DNA of 64,000 nucleotides from JAZDOK01 sp043798715 (GCA_043798715.1 JAZDOK010000003.1:28749-92748); one strand, 5' to 3'; positions 8,837-18,077 are shown, counted from the stretch's first letter. A program made the numbers and translations. Notes: generated from the sequence alone by a model not told the origin.

Positions 8837-10660
8837 ATGTGCGGAATTTTCGGTTTTTATGGATTAAGGAAAGATCGCCTGCTCTATGAGATGGGCGGGG
8901 TTTTGAAGCACAGAGGCCCTGACGACATGGGGGAGTTTTATAGCGCCCAATGTTCTCTTGGCATGTGTCGGCTCTCCATCGTGGACCTTATAACAGGGCA
9001 GCAACCCTCGTTTTCCATGGACAGGAACGTAGTCTCTGTTTTTAACGGAGAGATATACAATTTTATGGAACTCCGTGAACAACTGGAGAAAAAAGGCTGT
9101 AAATTTGAATCAAACCATTCAGATTCAGAGATCATTCCAAATTTATACCTGGAATATGGCATTGATTTTGTAAAAAAAATAAACGGAATGTTTGCTATAG
9201 CAGTCTATGACCGGAAATTAAACAAGTTGTTTGTCATAAGGGACAGAGTCGGCAAGAAACCCTTATACTATGCCTTCAAGAACGGCGGCTTTTTTTTTGC
9301 CTCTGAAATAAAAGCTCTCAAACAGGCAGGGCTCGGGAGAAAACTGAGGGAGGAATCAATTTACTGTTATTTTGCCAAAAAGAATACCTGCGCCCCTCAC
9401 ACCATATATGACGATATTTTCCAATTAGAACCGGCAACAATCCTGGAAATTACAGGGCGCGATCATAAAGCATATAAATATTGGGATGTGCAGTTTACGG
9501 GTGCTCTCAAGCTTAAAAATGAAACTGAGTATATTGAACTTCTGAAAAACGAATTTGAAAAAAGCGTTGAAAGAAGAATGCATATAGATATTGAGTATGG
9601 AAGTTACTTGAGTGGCGGCCTTGATTCCAGCCTGGTAACCGCTATCCTGGTTGCCAGGGGAGCCCCGAAATTAAAGACTTTTACGCTGACTTACAGGGAT
9701 TCTCTTCATGGCAAGGAGCTGGACAGGGAATTTGCTTCTCGAATGTCCAAAGTGCTGGGGACGGAACATTACGAGTACGAACTGACTTCGGAGGAAGTCT
9801 TCAGGGAGATGCCGGCGGTACTCCAGGCACTTGATGAGCCTTTCTGCGGTACAATCAGTACGTTTTTCCTGAGCAAGCTTATTACAAGGCATGTCAATGT
9901 CGCTTTTTCAGGTGATGGGGCTGATGAATTGTTTGGAAGTTATCTGACGCACAGGCTTTCAAACCCGATAGAATATCTTCACAAATTTAGAAAAGTTCCC
10001 GCTTTTTCGGAACTGTCCAAGACCGATAAAATCAAGCTGGCTCCGTTCAGTTTCCCTTCCGAATACGAAAAGTTGTCAAATATTTACGACAGAGATAACC
10101 TCAAGTGGAGGAGCAAGCTTCTGGTGTTCAACAGCTCTGAACTTGGAAAAATGTTTAACAGAGAAATTGATTTTACACCGTTCAATGATATAGAAGCAGA
10201 TAGCAAGTCAGAGCTGAATCTTACCCTGGAGTCAGAGTTTAAAGATCAATTACACAACCAGGTTCTTGCTTTTGTTGACAGATTATCTATGGCCCATGCC
10301 ATCGAGATCAGATCGCCGTTTTTAGATTTTGAACTCGTAGAACTGGCAGCAAGTTTTCCTGCCGGACTCAAAATTAAGGATGGCGAATGTAAATACTTGC
10401 TTAAAAAAGCAGCTTTGGAATATCTTCCCGAGGAGCTGGTTTTCAGGAAAAAAGAAGGATTTGTTTTGCCGAACTATAACTGGATAGAAGGAGATTATTA
10501 TGAAGTGGTACGCAATGTCATTCTGGATTCAAAAATGATAAAGGATCTTGCAATGAACAGAGAGTACATACGAAGCATTTTGGATGAGTTTAAAAACGGC
10601 TCTCCCAATCATGCTAAAATCTGGAGTTTATACAATTTTGCAGTTTGGTATGGTTTATGA
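8837..10660 (+). CDS. asnB: Asparagine synthetase (glutamine-hydrolysing) family amidotransferase
   Basis: The 607-aa product has the two-domain AsnB layout. The N-terminal Ntn glutaminase domain begins MCGIFGFYG, with Cys2 as nucleophile after Met removal. The C-terminal synthetase domain has the PP-loop SGGLDSS at residue 259 and FSGDGADELFGSY. By family it converts aspartate to asparagine using glutamine and ATP. Inside a polysaccharide locus such enzymes often amidate uronic-acid residues instead, so the substrate is uncertain. It is tightly linked to the upstream glycosyltransferase (1 nt gap) and shares the AT-rich composition of the block. Confidence 0.9.
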   Translation: MCGIFGFYGLRKDRLLYEMGGVLKHRGPDDMGEFYSAQCSLGMCRLSIVDLITGQQPSFSMDRNVVSVFNGEIYNFMELREQLEKKGCKFESNHSDSEIIPNLYLEYGIDFVKKINGMFAIAVYDRKLNKLFVIRDRVGKKPLYYAFKNGGFFFASEIKALKQAGLGRKLREESIYCYFAKKNTCAPHTIYDDIFQLEPATILEITGRDHKAYKYWDVQFTGALKLKNETEYIELLKNEFEKSVERRMHIDIEYGSYLSGGLDSSLVTAILVARGAPKLKTFTLTYRDSLHGKELDREFASRMSKVLGTEHYEYELTSEEVFREMPAVLQALDEPFCGTISTFFLSKLITRHVNVAFSGDGADELFGSYLTHRLSNPIEYLHKFRKVPAFSELSKTDKIKLAPFSFPSEYEKLSNIYDRDNLKWRSKLLVFNSSELGKMFNREIDFTPFNDIEADSKSELNLTLESEFKDQLHNQVLAFVDRLSMAHAIEIRSPFLDFELVELAASFPAGLKIKDGECKYLLKKAALEYLPEELVFRKKEGFVLPNYNWIEGDYYEVVRNVILDSKMIKDLAMNREYIRSILDEFKNGSPNHAKIWSLYNFAVWYGL

Positions 10661-10728
10661 TGTTCAAAAAACATGAATCCTTCTGAATTATACGGGACTG
10701 AACACCGCGAAAGCAGTAAAATTACGCA

Positions 10729-11757
10729 ATGAAACGAAAATTGATGGAATTCATTCAATGTCCCCAATGTAAAGAAGACTATGTATTAAACGTTGAGGAC
10801 CAAAAAGGCGAAGAAATTGTTTCGGGGTCCATTGCCTGCCCTCAATGTCGCGCTTCCTATCCCATCGTAAGGGGAATTTTGCGTTTTCTGAAAAACGTCA
10901 GGACAGAGCAAGACCTGAGGAAAGTCTATGCCGACTCGTTCGGCCAACAATGGACAACATATAACTGGTTGAGAGATGAAGACGAGCAGGAATTTTTCAA
11001 CATTACCGATTTGCAAAAGGATGATTTAAAGCAGAAAACAATATTGGATGCAGGCTGCGGCGGAGGTCGTTTTGCCAGGTTTATCAGTCGTTACTGCAAG
11101 GAATTTATTGCTTTTGATTATACTGTAGCCGTTGAAAGAGCTTATGAGCTGTGTAAAGATGTCCCCAATGCTCATTTTGTTCAATGCGATGTAAATGATT
11201 TTCCTTTTAAACAGAACTTTGTAGATTTTGTTTTCAGTCATGGAGTTCTCCATCATACGGAAAATACAAAAAAATCGTTTTTAAATTTGCCGCCCCTTGT
11301 GAAACCAGGTGGATTATTATACGTTGCCTTGTTCAGGCAATCTTTCATTCTTCTGAGATTGTCTGACGGTTTCTGGAGGTTTGTTTTTAACAAACTTCCT
11401 TACAAATCACTTGACAAGGTTTGCGGAGCGTTAAGCTATCTCTACTATATCCCGTTTCCTGTTTTTTTTAAGCGTTTTTTCTGGTTTTCATTGCAAAAGA
11501 CAAAGGAAATAAGGAAATGTTGTCTCTTTGATTGGTACGGACCAACTTATCACCACGAACATACGGTCCCGGAAGTAAGGAGCTGGTTCGAACATGCCGG
11601 GTTTGAAGAGATAAAATATATTAATGCCTGGCCCTATTGCCCACAAAAGGAGAAGTATGCCGTCCCCGGGTTTTTAAACAGCTTCAGATTAGGTCAACTC
11701 CTGGGAGTTATTGGGAAGAAGAAAATAACCGGGGACACGGGTAGTGACCGAGGATGA
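10729..11757 (+). CDS. SAM-dependent methyltransferase with N-terminal zinc ribbon
   Basis: The 342-aa product has a Trm112-like zinc ribbon (C11, C14, C37, C40) followed by a class I methyltransferase domain. The SAM motif ILDAGCGGGRFARF lies near residue 105, followed by FVFSHGVLHHTEN and LVKPGGLLYVALF. The C-terminal 120 residues are hydrophobic and aromatic, which may hold it near the membrane or a lipid-linked substrate. It resembles the gene at 6954 in layout but is not a close copy. Its stop overlaps the start of the next gene (ATGA). The acceptor is unknown. Confidence 0.8.
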   Translation: MKRKLMEFIQCPQCKEDYVLNVEDQKGEEIVSGSIACPQCRASYPIVRGILRFLKNVRTEQDLRKVYADSFGQQWTTYNWLRDEDEQEFFNITDLQKDDLKQKTILDAGCGGGRFARFISRYCKEFIAFDYTVAVERAYELCKDVPNAHFVQCDVNDFPFKQNFVDFVFSHGVLHHTENTKKSFLNLPPLVKPGGLLYVALFRQSFILLRLSDGFWRFVFNKLPYKSLDKVCGALSYLYYIPFPVFFKRFFWFSLQKTKEIRKCCLFDWYGPTYHHEHTVPEVRSWFEHAGFEEIKYINAWPYCPQKEKYAVPGFLNSFRLGQLLGVIGKKKITGDTGSDRG

Positions 11758-12737
11758 AACAAGAAGAAAAAAAGAGGTTGCTGAGTATAGAATCAAAGCT
11801 CATAGACTGGGACTTCCCTCCCCAGATAATAATTGAAACTACTTCTTACTGTAATATGAAATGTGTTCACTGCAATCACAGGGTCATGAAAAGACGCCCT
11901 CAACATATGAGAGATGATTTATACAAAAAAATAATCGATGAAATTGCCGGGACGAATCCTGATACGGAAGTCTGGCCCACTTTTTATGGAGAGGCCTTTA
12001 TTCTTGGTGAAAAATTATTCGAACGATTGAGATATGGAAGAGATAGAGGTTTAACCAACCAGGTTCTGAATACCAATGGGAGATTGTTGGACAGAAAAGA
12101 TTGGATAGATAAGATTCTGTCATCGGGTTTGAAGAGATTTATTCTATCGCTTGACGGTTTTACAAAAGAGACATTTGAAAAGATCAGGGTCGGCGGCAAT
12201 AGAGACCTGATTTACCAGGCTGTTGAAAAACTGCTGGAGAGAAAAAAGGAACTGGGCCTGGAATATCCTGTAATACAATGCCAGTTTTCCGTGATGGAGC
12301 AAAACAAGCACGAAGTTGAGCAGTTCAAGGAATATTGGAAAGCAAGGAATGCAGAAGTAAAAACAAGAAATATGCTTTCGTGGACAAATTCCGGCGATGT
12401 TATAGCACCCAACCTGGATTATGAAACAGACTTCAGAATCGCCTGCCCGTGGGCAAATAGTACGGCCGCAATTCACGCGATTGGAAACCTGGTAACATGT
12501 GCCTGTGATTATGAAGGCGGATTTATTGCAGGCAATCTCGAAAATCAGACCATCAGTGAAATATGGAAGGGCGGACATTATATGAAAATCAGAAAAATCC
12601 ACAGGGAGCATAAATGGGATGAACTGCCGGATATATGTAAAAATTGCCCTGATTGGCAGGCAGTGGGAGCTGTTTATTATGAAAATGAAAAGACAGGCGT
12701 AAAGGAGGGGACCAGGCCGTTCTGGGACAGAACATAG
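11754..12737 (+). CDS. Radical SAM/SPASM domain protein
   Basis: A 327-aa radical SAM enzyme. The 4Fe-4S/SAM motif is SYCNMKCVHC (C33, C37, C40). A C-terminal SPASM-type cysteine set follows: ACPWANS, VTCACDYEGG, then DICKNCPDW. The family performs radical chemistry on peptides, sugars or cofactors. In a polysaccharide locus a sugar dehydratase or epimerase role is plausible, as for other SPASM enzymes in surface-glycan clusters, but this is inference. It is coupled to the upstream methyltransferase by a 4-nt overlap and lies in the AT-rich block. Confidence 0.85.
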   Translation: MKQEEKKRLLSIESKLIDWDFPPQIIIETTSYCNMKCVHCNHRVMKRRPQHMRDDLYKKIIDEIAGTNPDTEVWPTFYGEAFILGEKLFERLRYGRDRGLTNQVLNTNGRLLDRKDWIDKILSSGLKRFILSLDGFTKETFEKIRVGGNRDLIYQAVEKLLERKKELGLEYPVIQCQFSVMEQNKHEVEQFKEYWKARNAEVKTRNMLSWTNSGDVIAPNLDYETDFRIACPWANSTAAIHAIGNLVTCACDYEGGFIAGNLENQTISEIWKGGHYMKIRKIHREHKWDELPDICKNCPDWQAVGAVYYENEKTGVKEGTRPFWDRT

Positions 12738-12771
12738 GATAGCCTGATTTCCACGGGATTATTTCATAGGC

Positions 12772-13392
12772 ATGATGAAACTGCAAAACGGAATTATGAA
12801 AAAAATATTGATATACGGCTCGAAAGAATTTGCCCAGGTGGTAAAGGATCTTATGAGCCAGACCGGCTTGCCATTTACAGGCTTTATTGATGATTTTAAT
12901 ACGGGTGACGGGATTCTGGGTGATTTTGAATACATAAGGAATAATTATCCGCCGGATTCTTATGAAATTGCAGTCGCAATAGGATATAAGGATCTAAAGG
13001 CCCGCTGGTCTGTCTGCCAGAAAATTCTCAACGCAGGCTATAAATCACCCACAATAATACATCCTCGTGCTTATGTCAGGGATCCTGAATCCGTCGGCCG
13101 TGGTGTTATTATAATGGCCGGAGCGGTGGTTGATATGTATTGCAAAATCGGGGATTTTGCCGTCCTCTGGCCAGGTGTTGTTGTCGCTCATCACAGTGTT
13201 ATTGGGGCCAATACTTTTTTGTCTCCTAATTGTACCGTATGTGGAAGCGTTACTGTGGGTCATGGATGCTTCATCGGTGCCGGCTCAATAATTGTCGATC
13301 ACAATGATGTCCCTTCCGAAAGTTTTGTAAAAGCAGGTCAACGGTATTACCGGTCAGGCCGGAAAGGTAACGTTTCTAAGGCTGACATGTGA
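12772..13392 (+). CDS. NeuD/PglD-type sugar O- or N-acetyltransferase
   Basis: The 206-aa product begins with a Rossmann-like PglD_N domain (KKILIYGSKEFAQVV) and continues into a left-handed beta-helix of hexapeptide repeats (about residues 95-185, for example GRGVIIMAGAVVD and IGANTFLSPNC). These are acetyl-CoA-dependent sugar acetyltransferases. With wecE two genes downstream, N-acetylation of a 4-amino-4,6-dideoxy sugar is a reasonable inference. The start is uncertain: ATG 12796 (MKKILIYGS) fits the family better, but neither candidate has a strong ribosome site. Its stop overlaps the next start (GTGA). Confidence 0.8.
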   Translation: MMKLQNGIMKKILIYGSKEFAQVVKDLMSQTGLPFTGFIDDFNTGDGILGDFEYIRNNYPPDSYEIAVAIGYKDLKARWSVCQKILNAGYKSPTIIHPRAYVRDPESVGRGVIIMAGAVVDMYCKIGDFAVLWPGVVVAHHSVIGANTFLSPNCTVCGSVTVGHGCFIGAGSIIVDHNDVPSESFVKAGQRYYRSGRKGNVSKADM

Positions 13393-14090
13393 AGAAGGTC
13401 GCCGTCATTCAATCAAACTACGTGCCCTGGAAGGGTTATTTTGACATCATCCATGACGTCGATCTTTTCATCTTTTACGACGATGTCCAGTTCACCAAGA
13501 ACGACTGGCGGAACCGGAACCGGATAAAGACGCCTTCCGGCCTAAAGTGGCTCTCCATTCCCGTGGGAAAGAGCCTTGACCGTCTCATCTGCGAGGTGGA
13601 GATAAAAAGCGATCTCTGGGCGGAGAAGCACTGGAAGACCATAACTCAGAATTACGGGAAGGCTCCTTTTTTCAATGAAATCAGAAAATTTTTTGAGGAG
13701 ATTTACCTGGAGAAATCCTGGAAGTTCCTCTCGGAGCTCAATCAGCACCTGATCCGGATGATTTCGCGCAAGATGCTTGGAATCCGGACTGAATTCAGGG
13801 ATTCCAGGGAATTCGAAGCCTGCGGGGTGAAACAGGAGCGCCTCCTGTGCCTGCTGAAAAAAGCGGGGGCCGGGCTCTATGTCTCCGGCCCCTCAGCCCG
13901 TAACTACATTGACGAAAAGCGTTTCGAGGAGGAGGGAATCGCCCTGGTCTACAAGGATTATTCAGGGTACCCGGAATATTCGCAGCTCTATCCCCCTTTC
14001 GAACACGCAGTCTCCATAATGGACCTTCTTTTCATGACGGGACGGGATGCCCCTGGCCATATCTGGGGCTGGCGTAAGGAGATAAAATGA
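13389..14090 (+). CDS. WbqC family protein
   Basis: The 233-aa product matches the WbqC-like family throughout: VAVIQSNYVPWKGYF at the start, FYDDVQFTKNDWRNRN, then LSIPVG. WbqC proteins are common in O-antigen loci next to DegT/WecE aminotransferases, and their biochemical role is not firmly established; involvement in dTDP-amino-sugar synthesis or transfer is inferred from context. The start is GTG overlapping the upstream stop, and its stop overlaps wecE (ATGA). GC content rises sharply from here on, so this is the right-hand edge of the AT-rich block. Confidence 0.88.
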   Translation: MKKVAVIQSNYVPWKGYFDIIHDVDLFIFYDDVQFTKNDWRNRNRIKTPSGLKWLSIPVGKSLDRLICEVEIKSDLWAEKHWKTITQNYGKAPFFNEIRKFFEEIYLEKSWKFLSELNQHLIRMISRKMLGIRTEFRDSREFEACGVKQERLLCLLKKAGAGLYVSGPSARNYIDEKRFEEEGIALVYKDYSGYPEYSQLYPPFEHAVSIMDLLFMTGRDAPGHIWGWRKEIK

Positions 14091-15250
14091 TAATCCCATT
14101 CAACAAGCCTCACATCACCGGCCGGGAGTACTCCTGCATGGCCGAGGCCGTCGCCAACGGGCAGCTTTCGGGAGACGGGCCATTCACGAAAAAATGCAAC
14201 GAGTGGCTGGAAAAGACGACTGGGGCACCCAAGGCGCTGCTTACCCATTCATGCACCGCTGCACTTGAGATGTCGGCGATACTTGCCGATATAAAGCCCG
14301 GAGACGAAGTGATCATGCCTTCCTACTCCTTTGTCTCCACGGCAAACGCCTTCGTTTTGAGGGGCGGGATACCGGTTTTCGTGGACATCCGCGCCGACAC
14401 ACTGAACATCGATGAGTCCAGGATCGAGGAGGCTGTTACGGAGCGGACTAAAGCCATCGTCGTCGTCCACTACGCCGGGGTCGCCTGTGAAATGGAGGCC
14501 ATCTCAGCCATTGCCGCAAAACGCCGCCTCCTTCTCATTGAGGATGCCGCCCAGGGGATCCTCTGCACCTGGCGGGGTCGCCCGCTCGGCACGCTCGGAG
14601 ACCTCGGAACACTCAGTTTTCACGAGACAAAGAATATCCACTGCGGAGAGGGCGGGGCGCTTCTTATTAATAATGACACAATGGTGGGACGGGCCGAGAT
14701 AATCCGGGAGAAAGGTACCAATCGCAGCAAGTTCTTCCGGGGAGAGGTGGATAAATATACCTGGGTGGATCTGGGCTCTTCTTATCTGCCGAGCGATCTC
14801 TCCGCGGCTTTCCTATGGGCCCAGATGGAGGAGGCGGAAGGTATAACCACCCGGCGCCTGAAAATCTGGAACCGCTATCACGAGGCTTTTGAGGATATGG
14901 AGAAGAGGGGAGTCCTCCGGCGCCCCGTCATCCCCAACGGGTGCCTCCACAATGCCCATATGTACTATCTTCTGCTGCCCGACCTGGATTTCAGAACGGC
15001 CTTCATCGGGGGAATGAGGGAAAGGGCCATCAACACAGTCTTTCACTATGTCCCGCTCCACAATTCCACGGCGGGAAAGAAATTCGGCCGGGTTCACGGG
15101 GTTCTGAAGCAGACGGAGCAGTTGAGCGAGCAGCTCGCAAGACTGCCCCTCTGGCCGGACATGCAGGAGGAAGACGTGAACGGCGTTATTCAGGGCGTTA
15201 TGGATTCGATTGCAGCCGTAGAAAGGAAGAGCACCCGGCCTTTTCAATAA
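14087..15250 (+). CDS. wecE: dTDP-4-amino-4,6-dideoxygalactose transaminase
   Basis: The 387-aa product is a PLP-dependent DegT/DnrJ/EryC1/StrS aminotransferase that aligns by eye along its length with E. coli WecE (RffA): MIIPFNKPHITG, GDEVIMPSYSFVSTANAFVL, VVHYAGVACEM and EIIREKGTNRSKFFRG. The PLP lysine is K182 in SFHETKN. It converts dTDP-4-keto-6-deoxyglucose, the rfbA/rfbB product, to dTDP-Fuc4N with glutamate as amino donor. With the NeuD-type acetyltransferase it suggests a Fuc4NAc-like sugar in the surface glycan. It is coupled to the WbqC gene by a 4-nt overlap. Confidence 0.95.
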   Translation: MIIPFNKPHITGREYSCMAEAVANGQLSGDGPFTKKCNEWLEKTTGAPKALLTHSCTAALEMSAILADIKPGDEVIMPSYSFVSTANAFVLRGGIPVFVDIRADTLNIDESRIEEAVTERTKAIVVVHYAGVACEMEAISAIAAKRRLLLIEDAAQGILCTWRGRPLGTLGDLGTLSFHETKNIHCGEGGALLINNDTMVGRAEIIREKGTNRSKFFRGEVDKYTWVDLGSSYLPSDLSAAFLWAQMEEAEGITTRRLKIWNRYHEAFEDMEKRGVLRRPVIPNGCLHNAHMYYLLLPDLDFRTAFIGGMRERAINTVFHYVPLHNSTAGKKFGRVHGVLKQTEQLSEQLARLPLWPDMQEEDVNGVIQGVMDSIAAVERKSTRPFQ

Positions 15251-15268
15251 AAATCCGCCGGAACCAGC

Positions 15269-16078
15269 ATGGAAAAATCAGAAAAAATTCAAAAAATCAT
15301 CGATAAAAGCCGTCTCCTGGGTGCCAGGAACGCTTCTCTCTTATTTCTCCCGGGAGACCGGAGCCCCCGGCGGACGGCCGGCGCCGGATTCAAGGGTTTC
15401 CTGCAGAATCTGCTCAAGGGGTACGGTCGCTTCTACTACTTCCTCCTCTATGTCTTCTCTCCCGTCTATGGAAGCTTAAGGCCGGTCAAAAAGATACTGG
15501 AACAGTTCGGTAAGGAAAAGATTATTTTGAACCTCGGCAGCGGCCCGAATTACTACATGGGGCGAAAGGATCTCGTCAACATAGACATCTTCGCCTTCCA
15601 GGAAGTTGATATTGTCGCGGATGCGCACGATTTGCCCATAGCCAAGAACTCGGTAGACCTGATCATCAATACGGCCATGCTGGAGCATGTCGAGGAACCC
15701 GGAAAAATTGTGGACGAGATGTACCGGGTCACCCGGCCCGGCGGGTACGTCCTCTGCTACGTGCCTTTCATCGTCCCCTTCCACCCGGCCCCCTCCGATT
15801 TTTTCCGCTGGACCTCCGGTGGGGCCCGTAAGCTCTTTTCCCGCTTCAGCGACGTGACCATTCACGTAGGCGGCGGGCCGACCTCCGGGATGCTCTGGGT
15901 TTTCCAGGAATGGCTCTCGACCCTCCTTTCCTTCGGCAGCCGGACCCTGCACGATCTTCTCTTTCTCCTCCTCATGCTGCTGACTTTCCCAATCAAGTTC
16001 CTGGATATCGTTCTCGCCTGGTTTCCGACCGCCGAGAACATCGCCAGTGGTTTCTATATCACGGCGAGGAAAAGCTGA
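15269..16078 (+). CDS. SAM-dependent methyltransferase, class I
   Basis: The 269-aa product carries the SAM motif ILNLGSGPNYYMG near residue 89, DAHDLPIAKNSVDLII, and MLEHVEEP before RPGGYVLCYVPF. This resembles Methyltransf_11-type enzymes that act on sugars or lipid carriers. The C-terminal 50 residues are strongly hydrophobic (LLFLLLMLLTFPIKFLDIV), suggesting membrane association. It sits 18 nt after wecE in the same direction and is probably in the same transcript. The acceptor is unknown. Confidence 0.78.
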   Translation: MEKSEKIQKIIDKSRLLGARNASLLFLPGDRSPRRTAGAGFKGFLQNLLKGYGRFYYFLLYVFSPVYGSLRPVKKILEQFGKEKIILNLGSGPNYYMGRKDLVNIDIFAFQEVDIVADAHDLPIAKNSVDLIINTAMLEHVEEPGKIVDEMYRVTRPGGYVLCYVPFIVPFHPAPSDFFRWTSGGARKLFSRFSDVTIHVGGGPTSGMLWVFQEWLSTLLSFGSRTLHDLLFLLLMLLTFPIKFLDIVLAWFPTAENIASGFYITARKS

Positions 16079-16233
16079 AAGACAATCCATTTCTCAGTCT
16101 ATCCAGGAATGGGCTCTCCTCAAAATGAAAAACCGTGCTTAACAGATCACTGAAGCAGTTATTCTATTGGTTCAGCAGGAGACAATACAAGCCCGTCGAA
16201 AATCGTAATAATTCGGCGAGAAGAGGTGGGTAA

Positions 16234-17247
16234 ATGCGCTTATTGGTAACCGGAGCAGCAGGTTTCATAGGCTCCAACTTTGTTCACTATTATCTTGAGA
16301 GGTACCCTAAGGACAATCTATTAATTCTGGATGCTCTTACTTACTCCGGCAACCTGGAAAACCTCGACAGTTTGAAAAACGACCCCCGTTTCGAGTTTGT
16401 CAAAGGAGACATAAGAGACAAAAAACTGGTTGGAGATTTGATGAAAAGGGTTGACGCCGCCATTAACTTTGCAGCGGAAAGCCATGTTGACCGCTCCCTT
16501 TATGATGCGGATGAATTCATCTCCACCAACATCCACGGCGCTTATTGCCTTCTTAAGGCGGCTAAGGAAAACAAAGTCGGGCGTTTTATTCAAATCAGTA
16601 CGGACGAAGTGTACGGCGCCATAAAAGAGGGCTCATCCATAGAAACCGATCTTCTTCTTCCCAGCAGTCCCTATGCGGCCTCCAAGGCCTCAGCCGATCT
16701 CCTGGTTCATTCATTCAAAGTCACCTTCGACTACCCGGCCATCATAACCAGGAGTTCCAATAATTTCGGGCCTTATCAATATCCTGAGAAGCTCATCCCT
16801 CTTTTTGTGACAAATGCGCTTGAAGACAAGCCATTGCCGGTTTATGGCGACGGATTGAATGTGCGCGATTGGATCTATGTGCTGGACAACTGTGAGGCTA
16901 TTGACACGGTCCTGCATAAAGGCAGACCCGGAGAGATATACAACATCGGCGGCGGAAACGAGAAGACTAATATGGAAATAACCGAGTCGGTTCTTGAATC
17001 TCTCGGCAAGCCCGAGGAGCTTATAACTTATGTGAAAGATAGGCCCGGCCACGACCGCAGATATTCCCTGAATTGCGAAAAAATCAAGTCGGAATTGGGA
17101 TGGGAGCCGAAATACAGCTTTAAAGAGGCACTGTCCGAGACCATTGAGTGGTATATTAACAACAGGTCATGGTGGGAAAAGATAAAGGGGAAAAAAGAAT
17201 CCTACCAGGGTTTCATGGAGAAGCATTACGAGACGTTAAAAAGATGA
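16234..17247 (+). CDS. rfbB: dTDP-glucose 4,6-dehydratase
   Basis: The 337-aa product is an extended short-chain dehydrogenase of the RmlB type that converts dTDP-glucose to dTDP-4-keto-6-deoxyglucose with bound NAD. The NAD motif TGAAGFIGSNF is at the N-terminus. The catalytic acids D124/E125 lie in STDEVYG, and Y147/K151 form the YxxxK pair. GDGLNVRDWIYVLDNC and the PGHDRRY segment are also typical. The product feeds both WecE (amino sugar) and RfbC/RfbD (rhamnose). Its stop overlaps the rfbD start (ATGA). The ATG follows AAGAGGTGG. Confidence 0.97.
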   Translation: MRLLVTGAAGFIGSNFVHYYLERYPKDNLLILDALTYSGNLENLDSLKNDPRFEFVKGDIRDKKLVGDLMKRVDAAINFAAESHVDRSLYDADEFISTNIHGAYCLLKAAKENKVGRFIQISTDEVYGAIKEGSSIETDLLLPSSPYAASKASADLLVHSFKVTFDYPAIITRSSNNFGPYQYPEKLIPLFVTNALEDKPLPVYGDGLNVRDWIYVLDNCEAIDTVLHKGRPGEIYNIGGGNEKTNMEITESVLESLGKPEELITYVKDRPGHDRRYSLNCEKIKSELGWEPKYSFKEALSETIEWYINNRSWWEKIKGKKESYQGFMEKHYETLKR

Positions 17248-18077
17248 ACATCGCCGTTACCGGGGGCAGGGGAATGCTGGGGCGCGACCTTTGCCGGGCG
17301 CTTTCAGAAAAGCACCGGGTCTTCTGCCTCGATCTTCCGGATTTTGACATTACGGACTCCGATTTGGTCCAAAGAAAATTGTCCGACCTTGATCCGGGAG
17401 CCGTTATCCACTGCGCGGCCTTTACGGACGTGGACGGCTGCGAGCGGGACCCCGAAAAAGCTTTCAAGGTAAATGATCTGGGGACGCAGAATGTCGTCTA
17501 TGCCTGCATGGGAAAAAGAGCAAAACTCATGTACATAAGCACGGATTACGTTTTTGACGGCTCCAAGAAAACTCCTTACCTCGAGGTGGACGCTCCTTCT
17601 CCTATGAGCGTCTATGGAAAATCGAAACTGGCGGGGGAAATGGCTGTCAGAGACCTGCTACACCGCTTTTTCATTGTCCGCACCTCCTGGCTTTTCGGCA
17701 AGAACGGTAAAAATTTTGTGAGCACTATCCTGAAGCTGGCCGGAGAGAATCCGGAGCTAAGGGTGGTGGACGATCAGCGGGGCTCGCCCACCTTCGCGGC
17801 GGACCTGGCGGATGGACTCGTCCGCCTCATTGAATCCGATTTTTTCGGCATCTACCACCTCACCAATTCGGGGGAATGCACCTGGTATGATTTTGCCCGC
17901 GAGATTCTGGAAGAAGCGGGGATAAAAAAGCCGGTTTATCCTCTTAGTTCCGAGGATCTGGTCCGTCCCGCTCCGCGTCCGGCCAACTCCGTCCTGGCGA
18001 ACACCCACTATCTTCTCCGGGGTTTCCCGCCGCTTCGCTCCTACCGGGAGGGGCTCCGTGCCTTTTTGAAGATATGA
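17244..18077 (+). CDS. rfbD: dTDP-4-dehydrorhamnose reductase
   Basis: The 277-aa reductase performs the last step of dTDP-L-rhamnose synthesis, NAD(P)H-dependent reduction of dTDP-4-dehydrorhamnose. The nucleotide motif TGGRGMLGRD is at residues 6-15. STDYVFDG and the Y124xxxK128 pair (YGKSK) follow, then VRTSWLFG and DQRGSPTFAADLA. The start at 17244 was chosen because it fits the family and overlaps the rfbB stop; an upstream in-frame start would add 25 residues lying inside rfbB. Together with rfbA/rfbC at the left end of the locus it completes the rhamnose pathway. Confidence 0.96.
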   Translation: MNIAVTGGRGMLGRDLCRALSEKHRVFCLDLPDFDITDSDLVQRKLSDLDPGAVIHCAAFTDVDGCERDPEKAFKVNDLGTQNVVYACMGKRAKLMYISTDYVFDGSKKTPYLEVDAPSPMSVYGKSKLAGEMAVRDLLHRFFIVRTSWLFGKNGKNFVSTILKLAGENPELRVVDDQRGSPTFAADLADGLVRLIESDFFGIYHLTNSGECTWYDFAREILEEAGIKKPVYPLSSEDLVRPAPRPANSVLANTHYLLRGFPPLRSYREGLRAFLKI

